From Flavobacteriaceae bacterium (lineage in GTDB: Bacteria; Bacteroidota; Bacteroidia; Flavobacteriales; Flavobacteriaceae), in assembly GCA_018608765.1 (NCBI GenBank), contig JABAYY010000086.1, positions 1-64,000 of the forward strand: a stretch of 64,000 nt of DNA, given 5' to 3'. Below are positions 25,548-35,305 of this stretch, piece by piece. Each line of letters begins with the position of its first letter. Positions within the stretch are counted from its first letter, which is position 1. The notes under the pieces were generated by a model, which was given only the letters and a program-made list of their open reading frames with translations, had not been told where the DNA came from and did not search any database. A program made the position numbers and the translations under genes.

Positions 25548-26024
25548 ATGAGGTATTTAGCTTTTGTCTTGCTTTTCTGTTCTTTTTATTCATGTAATTA
25601 TTATGAAAAAAAGAAGTTAGACTCTGATACGATTTTAATGGAGGAATTAAAAACGTTTAATTGGAATGAAGTTGATCGCTATCCAAATTTTGAAAATTGT
25701 GAAAACTCTATAGACTTTCAGGATAGCAAAAATTGTTTTGAACAAACGATTACAACGCATATATCTGAATATTTCGGAATACAAAATATCATCGTCACAC
25801 AAACGGTGAGCGACACAATCACCATCAATTTAGTGGTTTCTAAAAGTGGAGAACTTCAAATTTCTGAAATACAAACACAAGAGCTCACAAGGGAACAAAT
25901 TCCAATGTTGGACTCCATATTAATTCGTAGTTTAAAGGGGCTTCCTAAATTATACCCTGCTATCAAAAGAAGTCAGCAAGTGCAAACGGCATTTCAATTG
26001 CCAATAATTCTTAAAGTAGATTAA
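25548..26024 (+). CDS. Lipoprotein with TonB C-terminal-like domain
   Basis: A 158-residue protein with a lipoprotein signal (CSFYSC, lipidated cysteine near residue 16). Its second half ([16 protein letters not shown], then [24 protein letters not shown]) follows the pattern of the C-terminal domain of TonB and related energy transducers, where a V-x-x-x-G start and an L-P-x-x-x-P-x-K/x-x-G/Q-x-x-V end are typical. There is no membrane-anchored proline-rich region, so it is not a classic TonB. The stop overlaps the start of ruvC. Function unknown. Confidence 0.6.
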   Translation: MRYLAFVLLFCSFYSCNYYEKKKLDSDTILMEELKTFNWNEVDRYPNFENCENSIDFQDSKNCFEQTITTHISEYFGIQNIIVTQTVSDTITINLVVSKSGELQISEIQTQELTREQIPMLDSILIRSLKGLPKLYPAIKRSQQVQTAFQLPIILKVD

Positions 26025-26578
26025 TGGCTGAAGACAAAATTATATTAGGAATTGATCCAGGAACTACTATCATGGGATTTGGATTGATAAAAGTCAAAGG
26101 AAAAACTATGGAGTTTTTACAATTGAATGAGTTATTACTTCAAAAGTATGACGATCATTATTTGAAACTCAAACTTATTTTTGAACGTACCATTGAATTG
26201 ATAGATACATTCCATCCTGATGAAATTGCGATTGAAGCCCCTTTTTTTGGTAAAAACGTACAAAGTATGTTAAAGCTTGGGAGAGCTCAAGGGGTTGCGA
26301 TGGCTGCTGGACTTTCTAGAGAAATTCCAATCACTGAGTATTCTCCTAAAAAAATTAAAATGGCCATTACAGGCAATGGTAATGCAAGTAAAGAACAAGT
26401 AGCTAAAATGCTACAAAGTCTTTTGGATTTAAAAGAATTGCCTAAAAATCTTGATTCCACAGATGGATTGGCGGCAGCCGTTTGCCATTTTTATAACCAA
26501 GGAAAAGTTACCGGTGGTAAAAGTTATACAGGTTGGAGTGCCTTTGTAAAGCAAAACGAAAGCAGAGTTAAAAAATAA
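26024..26578 (+). CDS. ruvC: Crossover junction endodeoxyribonuclease RuvC
   Basis: A 184-residue Holliday-junction resolvase, a dimer that acts after RuvAB branch migration. The RNase H-like catalytic acids are visible: Asp in [13 protein letters not shown], Glu in [10 protein letters not shown] near residue 70, and the C-terminal [12 protein letters not shown] pair around 146-149. It starts one base before the end of the preceding lipoprotein gene, so the two are translationally coupled. Confidence 0.95.
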   Translation: MAEDKIILGIDPGTTIMGFGLIKVKGKTMEFLQLNELLLQKYDDHYLKLKLIFERTIELIDTFHPDEIAIEAPFFGKNVQSMLKLGRAQGVAMAAGLSREIPITEYSPKKIKMAITGNGNASKEQVAKMLQSLLDLKELPKNLDSTDGLAAAVCHFYNQGKVTGGKSYTGWSAFVKQNESRVKK

Positions 26579-26588
26579 ATCCTCGACT

Positions 26589-27119
26589 ATGGACCTAGAG
26601 ACCCTCAAATATCCAATTGGGAAACCTAAAATTCCTGCTAAAATTGAGCCCACTCATATTGAAAGTTGGATACAGTCTATTAGACAGTTTCCTTTGCTTG
26701 TGACAAAAGAAGTGACTCATTTAACCGATAAAGAACTTCGTTATAAATACCGTCCCGAAGGCTGGACGATTCAACAAGTGGTTGGTCATTGTATTGATAG
26801 CCATATGAATAGCATCACTCGTTTTAAATTGGCACTCACGGAAGACAATCCAACAATTAAACCTTACGAAGAAGCTCAGTGGGCAGTACTGAATGATACT
26901 GTAGATTATAGCATTCAAAGTTCGACTAAGCTTTTGGCTGGAATTCATCAACGATGGGTGTTTTTATTAGAGCAATTAGAAACCTCACAATTACAGAGAA
27001 CTTATATGCATCCAGAAGGAAATGAATGTATTTCTTTGCATGAGAGCTTGGCCATATATGCTTGGCATTGCAACCATCATTTACAACACATTATCAATGC
27101 GAAAGCATTCAAATATTAA
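26589..27119 (+). CDS. DinB/YfiT-like metal-dependent protein
   Basis: A 176-residue protein of the DinB four-helix-bundle superfamily, close to the YfiT/bacillithiol-transferase type. Putative metal-binding histidines appear in VVGHCIDSHMNS near residue 64 and in the C-terminal AWHCNHHLQH. The N-terminal YPIGKPKIP is typical of YfiT homologues. Members act as thiol S-transferases or hydrolases; the substrate here is unknown. It lies 10 bases after ruvC and is followed by hemW. Confidence 0.85.
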   Translation: MDLETLKYPIGKPKIPAKIEPTHIESWIQSIRQFPLLVTKEVTHLTDKELRYKYRPEGWTIQQVVGHCIDSHMNSITRFKLALTEDNPTIKPYEEAQWAVLNDTVDYSIQSSTKLLAGIHQRWVFLLEQLETSQLQRTYMHPEGNECISLHESLAIYAWHCNHHLQHIINAKAFKY

Positions 27120-27136
27120 TCAAAAATTTTATTTTA

Positions 27137-28261
27137 GTGTCAGGTATTTATATCCACGTTCCATTTTGTAAAAAAGCATGTCACTATTGTAACTTCCACT
27201 TTTCGACGAATCAAAATTCCAAATCAGCATTCATAAAAGCGGTTTGTAAGGAATTGGTGCTTCGAAAATCAGAAGTTACTTCTGATGAAATCCTATCGAT
27301 TTATTTTGGAGGGGGTACGCCCTCGGTCTTAGAAGTTTTGGAGCTAAATACAATTCTTGAGACTGTGTATAAACATTACAAAGTGTCCGATACAGCTGAA
27401 ATCACCCTTGAAGCCAATCCGGATGATCTGGATATTGAAACAATAAAAGCACTTTCAAACACAAAAATAAATCGATTAAGTATTGGAATTCAATCCTTCC
27501 ATGAATCGGATTTAACGGCTATGAACAGAGCACATAATGCTACTGAGGCTAAAAAATGTTTAGAAATTGCCACGACCTATTTTGACAATATTACTATCGA
27601 TTTAATGTTTGGAATGCCCACGATGTCAGTTGCACAGTGGCGACAAAATTTACAAACCGCTTTTGAATTTGGAATCAAACATTTGTCTTGTTATGCTCTC
27701 ACGGTTGAACCAAAAACAGCTCTAGAGCATTTTATTAAAAAAGGAAGTCACCCGCCAATGGACGATGAGTTGGCAGCCCAACATTTTGAAGTGTTACTGG
27801 AAGAGACATTGGCACAAGGATTGACTCATTATGAGACCTGTAGTTTTGGACATCCCGAATACTTTTCAAGACACAATACAAGTTATTGGTTAGGTAAAAC
27901 CTATATGGGTGTGGGACCATCGGCACATTCGTTTGATGGGAAAAGTAGAAGTTGGAACCTTTCAAATAATACGAAATATATTAAATCCTTAGAAGCCAAT
28001 ATAAGACCGTTTGAATCGGAAGTATTATCTGTAGAAAATAGATTCAACGAATATATCATGACAGGCCTGCGAACCATTTGGGGTATTTCATTGGATAAAA
28101 TTGAAACCGATTTTGGCGCTCCCATCAAAGAGCAATTGTTAGAGAATTCAAAGAAACTGAGAATTTCTAAGATGCTAGTTTTAGAAAAAAATCATTTAAA
28201 AATCACAAAAACAGGAAAATTTCTTTCGGACGGAATTGCTTCCGATTTGTTTTTAGTTTGA
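27137..28261 (+). CDS. hemW: HemW-type radical SAM protein
   Basis: A coproporphyrinogen-III-oxidase-like radical SAM protein; the HemW branch acts as a heme chaperone instead of an oxidase. The 4Fe-4S motif CKKACHYC (C-x3-C-x2-C) lies near the N-terminus, followed by the GGGTPS motif of radical SAM enzymes and the SIGIQSF segment. The start is a GTG at 27137 giving VSGIYIHVPFC; the longer frame would overlap the DinB gene by 58 bases and adds no conserved sequence. About 374 residues, normal for HemW. Confidence 0.9.
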   Translation: MSGIYIHVPFCKKACHYCNFHFSTNQNSKSAFIKAVCKELVLRKSEVTSDEILSIYFGGGTPSVLEVLELNTILETVYKHYKVSDTAEITLEANPDDLDIETIKALSNTKINRLSIGIQSFHESDLTAMNRAHNATEAKKCLEIATTYFDNITIDLMFGMPTMSVAQWRQNLQTAFEFGIKHLSCYALTVEPKTALEHFIKKGSHPPMDDELAAQHFEVLLEETLAQGLTHYETCSFGHPEYFSRHNTSYWLGKTYMGVGPSAHSFDGKSRSWNLSNNTKYIKSLEANIRPFESEVLSVENRFNEYIMTGLRTIWGISLDKIETDFGAPIKEQLLENSKKLRISKMLVLEKNHLKITKTGKFLSDGIASDLFLV

Positions 28262-28376
28262 TTATATTTATCCACATGAACCTAACAACTTGATAGCTTT
28301 GTCGTTTAAGAGGATGATTTATAGCGAACCTAACAGCGCTCGAAGGGACATGTAACGTTAAAAAAATAAGAGAAAC

Positions 28377-29144
28377 ATGAAAGCAATTATACAAGCCAAC
28401 AGCCGTACTTATACTATTTATATCGATCAGCCTTTGGATATTTCAATTCCATTTCGTGCTTCAAAAGAGAATGTAAATGCCTGGTATTTGCCACCTCCAA
28501 AAATATATCCAGCCAAAGTGAAAGGTTGGACTGGAAGTATTAAAGAAGGCGCAGCAGTTAATTTTAATACCATCGAATTTAATCCACACGCCCACGGAAC
28601 TCATACCGAGTGTGTGGGGCATATCACTGAAGAAGTTCATACAATTAATAGCTGTTTGACACAATTTTTATTTGTAGCGGAAGTCATTACGGTGGTTCCA
28701 GAACCTTTAAATGGCGATTTTATTATCTCCGAAAAACAACTGCGATATGCGATTGGTAACAAAAAAAGAGAAGCTGTTGTGATTCGAACACTTCCCAACA
28801 CAACCGATAAATTAAGCCGACAATATGCACATACAAATCCGCCTTACCTCACGGAAGCTGCGGCTATTTACCTCCGTGAAAAAGGAGTGAAACACTTGTT
28901 AGTTGATACGCCAAGTGTCGATAAAGAAAAAGATGATGGTCAACTTTTGGCACATAAAGCCTTTTGGAATGTAGGAGGTGAAATGCGTATGGATGCAACA
29001 ATTACAGAACTTGTTTATGTCCCTAATTCAGTGCTAGACGGAAAGTATATTCTAAACATATTAATAGCCCCTTTTGAAAATGATGCTTCGCCAAGCAAGC
29101 CAATCCTGTATAAACTATACGACAAAGAAACTCCAAAACCCTGA
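28377..29144 (+). CDS. Cyclase family protein (kynurenine formamidase-like)
   Basis: A 255-residue metal-dependent hydrolase of the cyclase/kynurenine formamidase fold. The metal-binding motif HAHGTHTECVGH (H-x-G-T-H-x-x-x-x-x-H) is intact around residue 72, and LLVDTPSVDKEKD with HKAFW matches the conserved later region. Family members hydrolyse formylkynurenine or cyclic amides; there are no tryptophan-degradation genes nearby, so the substrate is open. Its stop overlaps the start of the MmcQ/YjbR gene by one base. Confidence 0.85.
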   Translation: MKAIIQANSRTYTIYIDQPLDISIPFRASKENVNAWYLPPPKIYPAKVKGWTGSIKEGAAVNFNTIEFNPHAHGTHTECVGHITEEVHTINSCLTQFLFVAEVITVVPEPLNGDFIISEKQLRYAIGNKKREAVVIRTLPNTTDKLSRQYAHTNPPYLTEAAAIYLREKGVKHLLVDTPSVDKEKDDGQLLAHKAFWNVGGEMRMDATITELVYVPNSVLDGKYILNILIAPFENDASPSKPILYKLYDKETPKP

Positions 29145-29518
29145 TGATTACAATTGATGCCATTCAATCCTTTTGTTTAAAAAAAGAACAAACCACTGAA
29201 GAATTTCCTTTTGATGAAAGTACTTTGGTATATAAGGTTTTAGGTAAAATATTTGCACTTTGTCCGTTAGAAGCATGGGAGCAAGGCAATCCCTCAATTA
29301 CTTTAAAGTGTGATCCAGATTATGCTGATGAACTCCGCAACGATTACGAGTCCATTCACTCAGGATTTCATACCAATAAACGACATTGGAACACGATTTA
29401 TTTAAGCGACTGTGGGTTCTCACCTCAATTTCTTTTTGAACTCATTGACCATAGCTATACGATGGTGGTTAAAAACATGCCCAAAAAACTAAGTAGTCAA
29501 CTCAAATCAACTTTTTAA
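29144..29518 (+). CDS. MmcQ/YjbR family protein
   Basis: A 124-residue protein of the MmcQ/YjbR family, a small alpha/beta fold resembling DNA-binding CyaY-like proteins. Recognised from LVYKVLGKIFAL, the SITLKCDP strand, and HTNKRHWNTIYL. Function is poorly defined; nucleic-acid binding is suggested for the family. It is coupled to the cyclase gene (TGATG overlap). Its last 17 bases overlap the convergent AraC regulator gene. Confidence 0.85.
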   Translation: MITIDAIQSFCLKKEQTTEEFPFDESTLVYKVLGKIFALCPLEAWEQGNPSITLKCDPDYADELRNDYESIHSGFHTNKRHWNTIYLSDCGFSPQFLFELIDHSYTMVVKNMPKKLSSQLKSTF

Positions 29519-30344
29519 AGGCTGAAGGGCTGAGTGTAGTAACCGTTTTGAACTGTTTGTTGAAATTAGAAACATTCTTAAATCCACATAAATAAGCAAC
29601 GTCAATAATCCTCAAGTCCATCTGTTTCCGAATCAGTTTGCATGCATGTTCTACCCGAATTTCTTTTAAAAACTCAAAATAGGTTTTATTGGTTACTTTT
29701 TTAAAATATTTACAAAACGAATTCTTCGTCATGGCAGCTACTTCGGCCACCGCTTCAAGAGACACTTCCTTATTGTAATTTTCAAATGTATATTCCAAAA
29801 CATCCGTCATTCTTTTTCCTTCAATTGGGCTATATTTTTTGTCATATACAAAAGATGTGAGTCGTTGGTGCTCTGCGGTAGTTAGAATTTTAAGAAGCTC
29901 TAAAAACAGTATAAATTGTTGCAGTTTTTTGGCTTTATGAATTTTGGTAAATAAGCTCGTGATCCTAGTTTTACAATTAGAAATTTTAAAGCCATAACTC
30001 GATTTATCAAAAAATGAGTGCAATTCATCAAACGCTTCTAAATCAAAAAAATCAGTTCCAAAGGATTCTTTTGTAAAAAAAAGAGATCTCATTTTTGAGG
30101 CGGAAGATGCCTCAATATCCGATTTAAAAACATGCGGTATAAAACTCCCAATCACAATGATATCACCTTTTTTATAGGGATTAACGGAATCTCCAAGCAC
30201 AAGCGTGCCTTCTCCGATTAAGATATGGCATATTTGAATTTCTTCGTGTTGGTGCAATTTTTCATAAAAAAATGATCCTTCATCTTGCTGATAGATGAGG
30301 GTTGATTCTTTTGTTTTAGGAATGATAAAAGAAACAATGTTCAT
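29502..30344 (-). CDS. AraC family regulator, likely of hydroxyproline catabolism
   Basis: A 280-residue regulator. The N-terminal cupin-like effector domain (HQHEEIQICHILIGEGTLV, HEE pattern near residue 34) precedes two C-terminal helix-turn-helices from about residue 185: SLEAVAEVAAMTKNSFCKYFKK and IIDVAYLCGFKNVSNFNKQFK. It is divergent from, and 145 bases away from, the hydroxyproline operon, so it most probably responds to hydroxyproline or a pathway intermediate and controls that operon. This role is inferred from position only. Confidence 0.88.
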   Translation of the reverse strand: MNIVSFIIPKTKESTLIYQQDEGSFFYEKLHQHEEIQICHILIGEGTLVLGDSVNPYKKGDIIVIGSFIPHVFKSDIEASSASKMRSLFFTKESFGTDFFDLEAFDELHSFFDKSSYGFKISNCKTRITSLFTKIHKAKKLQQFILFLELLKILTTAEHQRLTSFVYDKKYSPIEGKRMTDVLEYTFENYNKEVSLEAVAEVAAMTKNSFCKYFKKVTNKTYFEFLKEIRVEHACKLIRKQMDLRIIDVAYLCGFKNVSNFNKQFKTVTTLSPSAFKKLI

Positions 30345-30489
30345 ACTTCAAATTAACAAAATACTATTCTAATATAGAAATTAATTTAAAAATATGGATA
30401 ATATAGCATCAACTATTGATTAAAACAGCCCATAATGTTTTTGAAAAAGGAATTAGTTTTATCTCTTTAAAATAATAAATAAAAGAATT

Positions 30490-31395
30490 ATGACAATCAA
30501 ATGGGAAGGCGTGATGCCAGCAGTGACCACTAAGTTTACTGAAAACGACGTATTAGATTTATCGATGTTTGCAACCAATATCAAAGCACAATTGGATGCT
30601 GGTGTACACGGAATTGTATTAGGCGGAACGTTAGGTGAAGCCAGTACGCTATTAGAAACAGAAAAAAAGACTTTGATTGAAACTACTGTTGAATTGGTAA
30701 ACAATAAGGTGCCTGTACTAATGAATGTTGCCGAGCAATCTACCAAAGCCGCAATTCTTGCAGCAGAGTTAGCAGAACAACATGGTGCCAATGGATTAAT
30801 GTTGCTACCTCCAATGCGTTATACTGCCTGTCCAAAAGAAACAGTCACCTATATTTCTGAAGTTGCTAAAAACACGTCTTTACCTCTTTTGATATACAAC
30901 AATCCCGTCGATTATAAAATTGAAATTACCTTAGAAATGTTTGATGAATTACTTAAACATGATAACATTCAAGCCGTAAAAGAATCCACACGAGATATTA
31001 CAAATGTGACCCGAATTATTAACCAATTTGGAGACCGTCTAAAAATCATGACGGGGGTTGATACGCTTGCTTTAGAAAGTTTGATTATGGGTGCAAGTGG
31101 TTGGATTGCGGGTCTGGTGTGTGCATTCCCAAAAGAAACAGTCGCTATTTATGAACTTCAAAAAGCAGGAAGGATTCAAGAAGCCATTGCTCTATACCGT
31201 TGGTTTATGCCCTTGTTAGAGTTGGATATTAATGCTAAATTAGTCCAAAATATTAAGTTGGCAGAAGTATATACCGAAATTGGAACCGAATTTGTAAGAC
31301 CCCCACGTTTACCTTTATTTGGTTCGGAACGCCAAAAAGTTCAGAACATTATTGAGTCGGCTTTGAAATCAAGACCGACCTTGCCAAACTATTAA
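30490..31395 (+). CDS. 1-pyrroline-4-hydroxy-2-carboxylate deaminase (DapA family)
   Basis: A 301-residue member of the dihydrodipicolinate synthase/N-acetylneuraminate lyase superfamily. The Schiff-base lysine is Lys164 in QAVKESTRD, with Tyr136 in LLIYNNP and the GGTLGEAS loop near residue 45. Superfamily members share this core, so specificity comes from context: it is first in an operon with epimerase, flavin oxidase and semialdehyde dehydrogenase, which fits the deaminase step that yields alpha-ketoglutarate semialdehyde from the hydroxyproline-derived pyrroline. True DapA is a less likely alternative. Confidence 0.85.
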   Translation: MTIKWEGVMPAVTTKFTENDVLDLSMFATNIKAQLDAGVHGIVLGGTLGEASTLLETEKKTLIETTVELVNNKVPVLMNVAEQSTKAAILAAELAEQHGANGLMLLPPMRYTACPKETVTYISEVAKNTSLPLLIYNNPVDYKIEITLEMFDELLKHDNIQAVKESTRDITNVTRIINQFGDRLKIMTGVDTLALESLIMGASGWIAGLVCAFPKETVAIYELQKAGRIQEAIALYRWFMPLLELDINAKLVQNIKLAEVYTEIGTEFVRPPRLPLFGSERQKVQNIIESALKSRPTLPNY

Positions 31396-31411
31396 AGACA
31401 AAATTAGATCT

Positions 31412-32971
31412 ATGGAATTAGGAAAAAATCTTATCGGACTTACGTACACTGCTACAGGGAGTAAAACGTTTACTACATTCAATCCAAAATTAAATAAGGC
31501 GAATGATATTTCTTTTACGGAAGCAACATCAGAAGAAATTGATACCGCAGTTGAACTAGCTGCAATCGCTTTTGACGCTTATAAAAACACTTCAAGCAAA
31601 GAAAGAGCTCATTTTTTAAATACAATTGCTGACGAAATTTTAGCTCTTGGTGATACTTTAGTTGATATGTATTGTCAAGAAACAGGTCTTCCCGAAGGCC
31701 GTGCAAAAGGGGAGCGTGGACGTACTATTTTTCAATTGCAAAGTTTTGCAAATTTAGTATCCAAAGGTTCTTGGGTCGATGCCACAATTGATGTTGCCAA
31801 TCCAGACCGCACTCCCTTTCCAAAATTAGACATACGAAGAATGGACATCCCTTTAGGACCCGTTGTAGTTTTTGGAGCGAGCAATTTCCCACTAGCTTAT
31901 TCTACAGCTGGAGGAGATACCGCTTCAGCCCTTGCTGCAGGTTGTCCTGTCATTGTTAAGTCACATCCGATGCATGCAGGTACCGGAAGCTTAGTAGCGG
32001 AAGCCATTACTTTAGCAGCCAAAAAAACAGGCATGCCAGACGGAGTATTTTCTAATTTGAACAGCAGTGGGATTGAAGTAGGGCAGCAACTCGTATCACA
32101 TCCCAAAGTAAAAGCGGTAGGGTTTACAGGAAGTATTCGAGGGGGACGTGCTCTGCTAGATTTGGCAGCACAGCGTCCAGAACCGATTCCGGTATTTGCC
32201 GAAATGGGCAGTATCAATCCTGTTGTCATGTTTAGTAAAGAACTTGAAAAAAATACTGCCTATTGGGCAGAAGCTTATGCAAAATCGATATCCTTAGCCG
32301 CAGGGCAATTTTGTACTCAACCAGGTCTAATTTTGAGTTTAAAGGGATCGGTTTTCACAAACTTCACTAATTTATTAGTAGCTGAAATCAAAAAAATAGA
32401 TGCTAATTGTATGTTGCATCCTGCTATTTTTGAAGGCTTTCAATTCAATAAAAACAAAGCACAATCACAACCGGAACTAGAAGTTTTGACCGATGAAACT
32501 TTCGCTAAAAACTCTAATTATGCACTCTCAAGTATTGTAAGAGTTGATGGCGGTGCATTTTTAAAGAACCGTATTTTGCATGAGGAAGTCTTTGGGCCTT
32601 ATACGCTTCTTGTGGAGTGTGAGTCTTTGGCGCAAATGAAATCAATCATTATGAATTTAGATGGGCAGTTGACAGCTTCATTAATAGCAACTGAAGAGGA
32701 AGCAAAAGCCAGTTTTGAAATTATTGACGCACTTCAAAATCGTGTAGGACGTCTTGTTTTTAACGGAGTTCCAACAGGAGTTGAGGTGTGTAATTCGATG
32801 GTCCATGGCGGTCCTTATCCAGCATCTACAGACAGTCGATTTTCTGCTGTAGGAGTCCACGCGATCAAGCGTTGGGTTCGTCCTTTTAGCTTTCAGAATT
32901 TCCCAGACAGTCTACTTCCAGAGGCTCTAAAAGAACTGAATCCACTGGGTATTAAGCAAACACGTATTTAA
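31412..32971 (+). CDS. Alpha-ketoglutarate semialdehyde dehydrogenase
   Basis: A 519-residue NAD(P)-dependent aldehyde dehydrogenase. The catalytic cysteine is Cys301 in AAGQFCTQPG, the general base Glu264 in VFAEMGSINP, and the cofactor loop is GFTGSIRGG near 238. Length and the GVPTGVEVCNSMVHGGPYPAS ending fit the long ketoglutaric-semialdehyde class. It would carry out the last step of hydroxyproline degradation, giving alpha-ketoglutarate for the TCA cycle. It starts 16 bases after the deaminase gene. Confidence 0.9.
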   Translation: MELGKNLIGLTYTATGSKTFTTFNPKLNKANDISFTEATSEEIDTAVELAAIAFDAYKNTSSKERAHFLNTIADEILALGDTLVDMYCQETGLPEGRAKGERGRTIFQLQSFANLVSKGSWVDATIDVANPDRTPFPKLDIRRMDIPLGPVVVFGASNFPLAYSTAGGDTASALAAGCPVIVKSHPMHAGTGSLVAEAITLAAKKTGMPDGVFSNLNSSGIEVGQQLVSHPKVKAVGFTGSIRGGRALLDLAAQRPEPIPVFAEMGSINPVVMFSKELEKNTAYWAEAYAKSISLAAGQFCTQPGLILSLKGSVFTNFTNLLVAEIKKIDANCMLHPAIFEGFQFNKNKAQSQPELEVLTDETFAKNSNYALSSIVRVDGGAFLKNRILHEEVFGPYTLLVECESLAQMKSIIMNLDGQLTASLIATEEEAKASFEIIDALQNRVGRLVFNGVPTGVEVCNSMVHGGPYPASTDSRFSAVGVHAIKRWVRPFSFQNFPDSLLPEALKELNPLGIKQTRI

Positions 32972-32982
32972 TTTAAATTTTA

Positions 32983-33990
32983 ATGAGCAAAGCTGAATTC
33001 AAATGTATTGATGCCCATACTTGTGGAAACCCCGTTCGGGTGGTGACTACAGGTCATCCTCCTTTGGTGGGCGCCAATATGAGTGAAAAACGTCAGCATT
33101 TTCTAAATGAATTTGATTGGATTCGAAAAGGCTTGATGTTTGAGCCTAGAGGTCATGACCTTATGAGTGGGAGTTTTTTATATCCACCTCACGATCCTTC
33201 CAACGATGTTGCAATCTTATTTATCGAAACTTCGGGCTGTTTGCCAATGTGCGGCCATGGAACCATTGGCTCTATTACTGTCGCTTTAGAAGCAGGGCTG
33301 ATCACTCCAAAAACTGCAGGAGTAGTTAAAATGGAAGCACCTGCTGGACTCGTAGAAATTGAGTATTCACAACTAGGCTCTAAAGTTGAGTGGGTAAAAA
33401 TCACCAATGTTAAAAGTTATTTAGCAAAAGAGGCATTAAGTATCGAAGATGCCAATTTAGGATTGCTAACGTTTGATGTCGCGTATGGAGGGAATTTTTA
33501 TGCCATTGTGGATCCTCAAAAAAACTTTTCTGGTGTTCAAGATTTTACGGCTTCAGAACTGATTGGAATTTCTCAAAAATTACGAACACAAATCAATTCA
33601 AATTATCCAAATCAATTTATACATCCCGAGAATTCTACAATAAATGGGGTGTCTCATATCCTTTGGACAGGAACGCCTTTGAATCCAAGTTCATCAGGGA
33701 GAAATGCTGTATTTTATGGAGATAAGGCCATTGATAGAAGCCCTTGTGGCACCGGCACTTCAGCACGTATGGCGCAACTTTATGCTAAAGGACAATTACA
33801 AAGAGGTCAAAAATTCGTTCATGAAAGTTATATAGGAAGTACATTCACGGGCTGTATTGAAGCGGTCAGTTCTGTTGGACCCCACAAGGCTATAGTGCCA
33901 AGTATTCAAGGTTGGGCACGGATTTATGGATACAATACGATTAGTATTGATTCCGATGATCCGTATGCTCATGGATTTCAAGTTTTATAG
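32983..33990 (+). CDS. 4-hydroxyproline epimerase
   Basis: A 335-residue proline-racemase-family enzyme. Both catalytic cysteines are present: Cys90 in GCLPMCGHGTIG and Cys255 in DRSPCGTGTSA. Two cysteines mark racemase/epimerase activity; dehydratase members have threonine at the second site. In this operon it would convert trans-4-hydroxy-L-proline to cis-4-hydroxy-D-proline, the first step. It follows the dehydrogenase gene by 11 bases and precedes the flavin oxidase by 2. Confidence 0.94.
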   Translation: MSKAEFKCIDAHTCGNPVRVVTTGHPPLVGANMSEKRQHFLNEFDWIRKGLMFEPRGHDLMSGSFLYPPHDPSNDVAILFIETSGCLPMCGHGTIGSITVALEAGLITPKTAGVVKMEAPAGLVEIEYSQLGSKVEWVKITNVKSYLAKEALSIEDANLGLLTFDVAYGGNFYAIVDPQKNFSGVQDFTASELIGISQKLRTQINSNYPNQFIHPENSTINGVSHILWTGTPLNPSSSGRNAVFYGDKAIDRSPCGTGTSARMAQLYAKGQLQRGQKFVHESYIGSTFTGCIEAVSSVGPHKAIVPSIQGWARIYGYNTISIDSDDPYAHGFQVL

Positions 33991-33992
33991 CG

Positions 33993-35240
33993 ATGCAAAA
34001 AAAAGTCACAATCATAGGGGGAGGAATCATTGGGTTGAGTACAGCGTATTTTTTGCAAAAAGAAGGCTGTGAGGTAACCATTGTCGATTGCTCTAATATG
34101 AATAGTGGGGCTTCTTATTCTAATGCAGGGTATGTGTGCCCGAGTCATTTTATCCCTCTAGCAGCCCCTGGTGTTGTGCGTAGTGGACTGCGTTGGATGT
34201 TGGATGCTTCCAGTCCTTTGTATATTAAACCCAATTTAAATAGGGACTTTTTAAAATGGGCATGGGCTTTTAATAAGTCTGCGAATTCACGCCTTGTTCA
34301 AAAAAATGCCATTCACCTTCGAGATTTTACAATATTCAGTCAAGAGTTATTTCAAACTATAAAAAAAGAGGAACAGTTTTCATTTCAGTATGATAAAAAA
34401 GGATTGTTGATGTTGTGTCAAACCGATAGACAATTGGAAAAAGAATTAGAGATTCTGACCCTGGCAAACAGTCTCAACGTGCATGCTAAAGAAATATCAA
34501 AAGCAGAGCTTAAAATTATGGAACCTTCTATTGAAATCAATGGTTTAGGAGGAGTGTATTTTAAAAATGATCATCACAGCACCCCAAGTGATTTTATGCA
34601 GCAATTAAAAGCGTATTTAAAGTCTAAAGGCGTCCATATGTTTGCCAATGAACGTGTTCTCGATTTTAATATGAAACAGGGTAAAATAGACAGTGTAGTC
34701 ACAGACAAACAAACGCTACATTCAGATGAATTTGTAATGGCTTCCGGTTCTTGGTCAGCAGATTTATGTAAAAAAATAGGTTTAAAATTACTGCTTCAAG
34801 CGGGGAAGGGTTACAGCATGCAAACAGAATACAAAACAGGAATTAGTATTCCAACTATTTTAGCAGAAGCTAAGGTGGCTGTGTCGCCCATGGATGGTTT
34901 TACCCGTTTTGCTGGGACGATGGAAATTGCCGGTGTCAATCACAATATAAACAGAAAAAGAGTGGGAGTGATAGCGAAAGCTGTCCATCAGTATTATCCT
35001 TCTATTAAATTATCAACATCCGAAATAGAAGCGGTCACATGTGGACTTCGTCCACTTTCACCTGATGGCTTACCTTATATTGGAAAACCACAGTCCTGTG
35101 AAAACATGACCATTGCTTCTGGACACGCCATGTTGGGTTGGACGTTAGGCCCTGGTACAGGAAAATTAGTATCGGAATTAATTCTCAATAAAAAAAGTTC
35201 CTTAGACATCAGTCCTTACCATCCCAACAGAAGATTTTAA
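33993..35240 (+). CDS. FAD-dependent D-hydroxyproline dehydrogenase (DadA-like)
   Basis: A 415-residue D-amino-acid dehydrogenase-type flavoprotein. The dinucleotide-binding GGGIIGLSTAYFLQKEG starts at residue 8; the C-terminal CGLRPLSPDGLPYIG and GHAMLGWTLGPGTGKL match the DAO/DadA family. Here it would oxidise cis-4-hydroxy-D-proline to the pyrroline that the DapA-type deaminase uses. The electron acceptor is probably the respiratory chain; no partner subunits are encoded nearby. Last gene of the operon. Confidence 0.92.
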   Translation: MQKKVTIIGGGIIGLSTAYFLQKEGCEVTIVDCSNMNSGASYSNAGYVCPSHFIPLAAPGVVRSGLRWMLDASSPLYIKPNLNRDFLKWAWAFNKSANSRLVQKNAIHLRDFTIFSQELFQTIKKEEQFSFQYDKKGLLMLCQTDRQLEKELEILTLANSLNVHAKEISKAELKIMEPSIEINGLGGVYFKNDHHSTPSDFMQQLKAYLKSKGVHMFANERVLDFNMKQGKIDSVVTDKQTLHSDEFVMASGSWSADLCKKIGLKLLLQAGKGYSMQTEYKTGISIPTILAEAKVAVSPMDGFTRFAGTMEIAGVNHNINRKRVGVIAKAVHQYYPSIKLSTSEIEAVTCGLRPLSPDGLPYIGKPQSCENMTIASGHAMLGWTLGPGTGKLVSELILNKKSSLDISPYHPNRRF

Positions 35241-35254
35241 GTTCCTTAGAAAAC

Positions 35255-35283
35255 CTTATTTTATTTAAATTTATGTAGTTTTG
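35255..35283 (+). promoter_or_regulatory. Promoter of the M28 peptidase gene
   Basis: TAGTTTTG at 35276-35283 fits the -7 box, with a T-rich CCTTATTTTATT about 19 bases upstream. It suggests separate transcription from the hydroxyproline operon. Confidence 0.5.
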
Positions 35284-35305
35284 GAGAAACGATATTTCTT
35301 GCATT

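Noticed and set aside
27062-27136. Longer N-terminus for HemW
   Set aside because: It would overlap the DinB gene by 58 bases; the GTG at 27137 sits directly before the conserved start.
28278-28334. Direct repeat GAACCTAACA, two copies
   Set aside because: Only 10 bases, two copies, no pairing or link to a promoter; likely chance.
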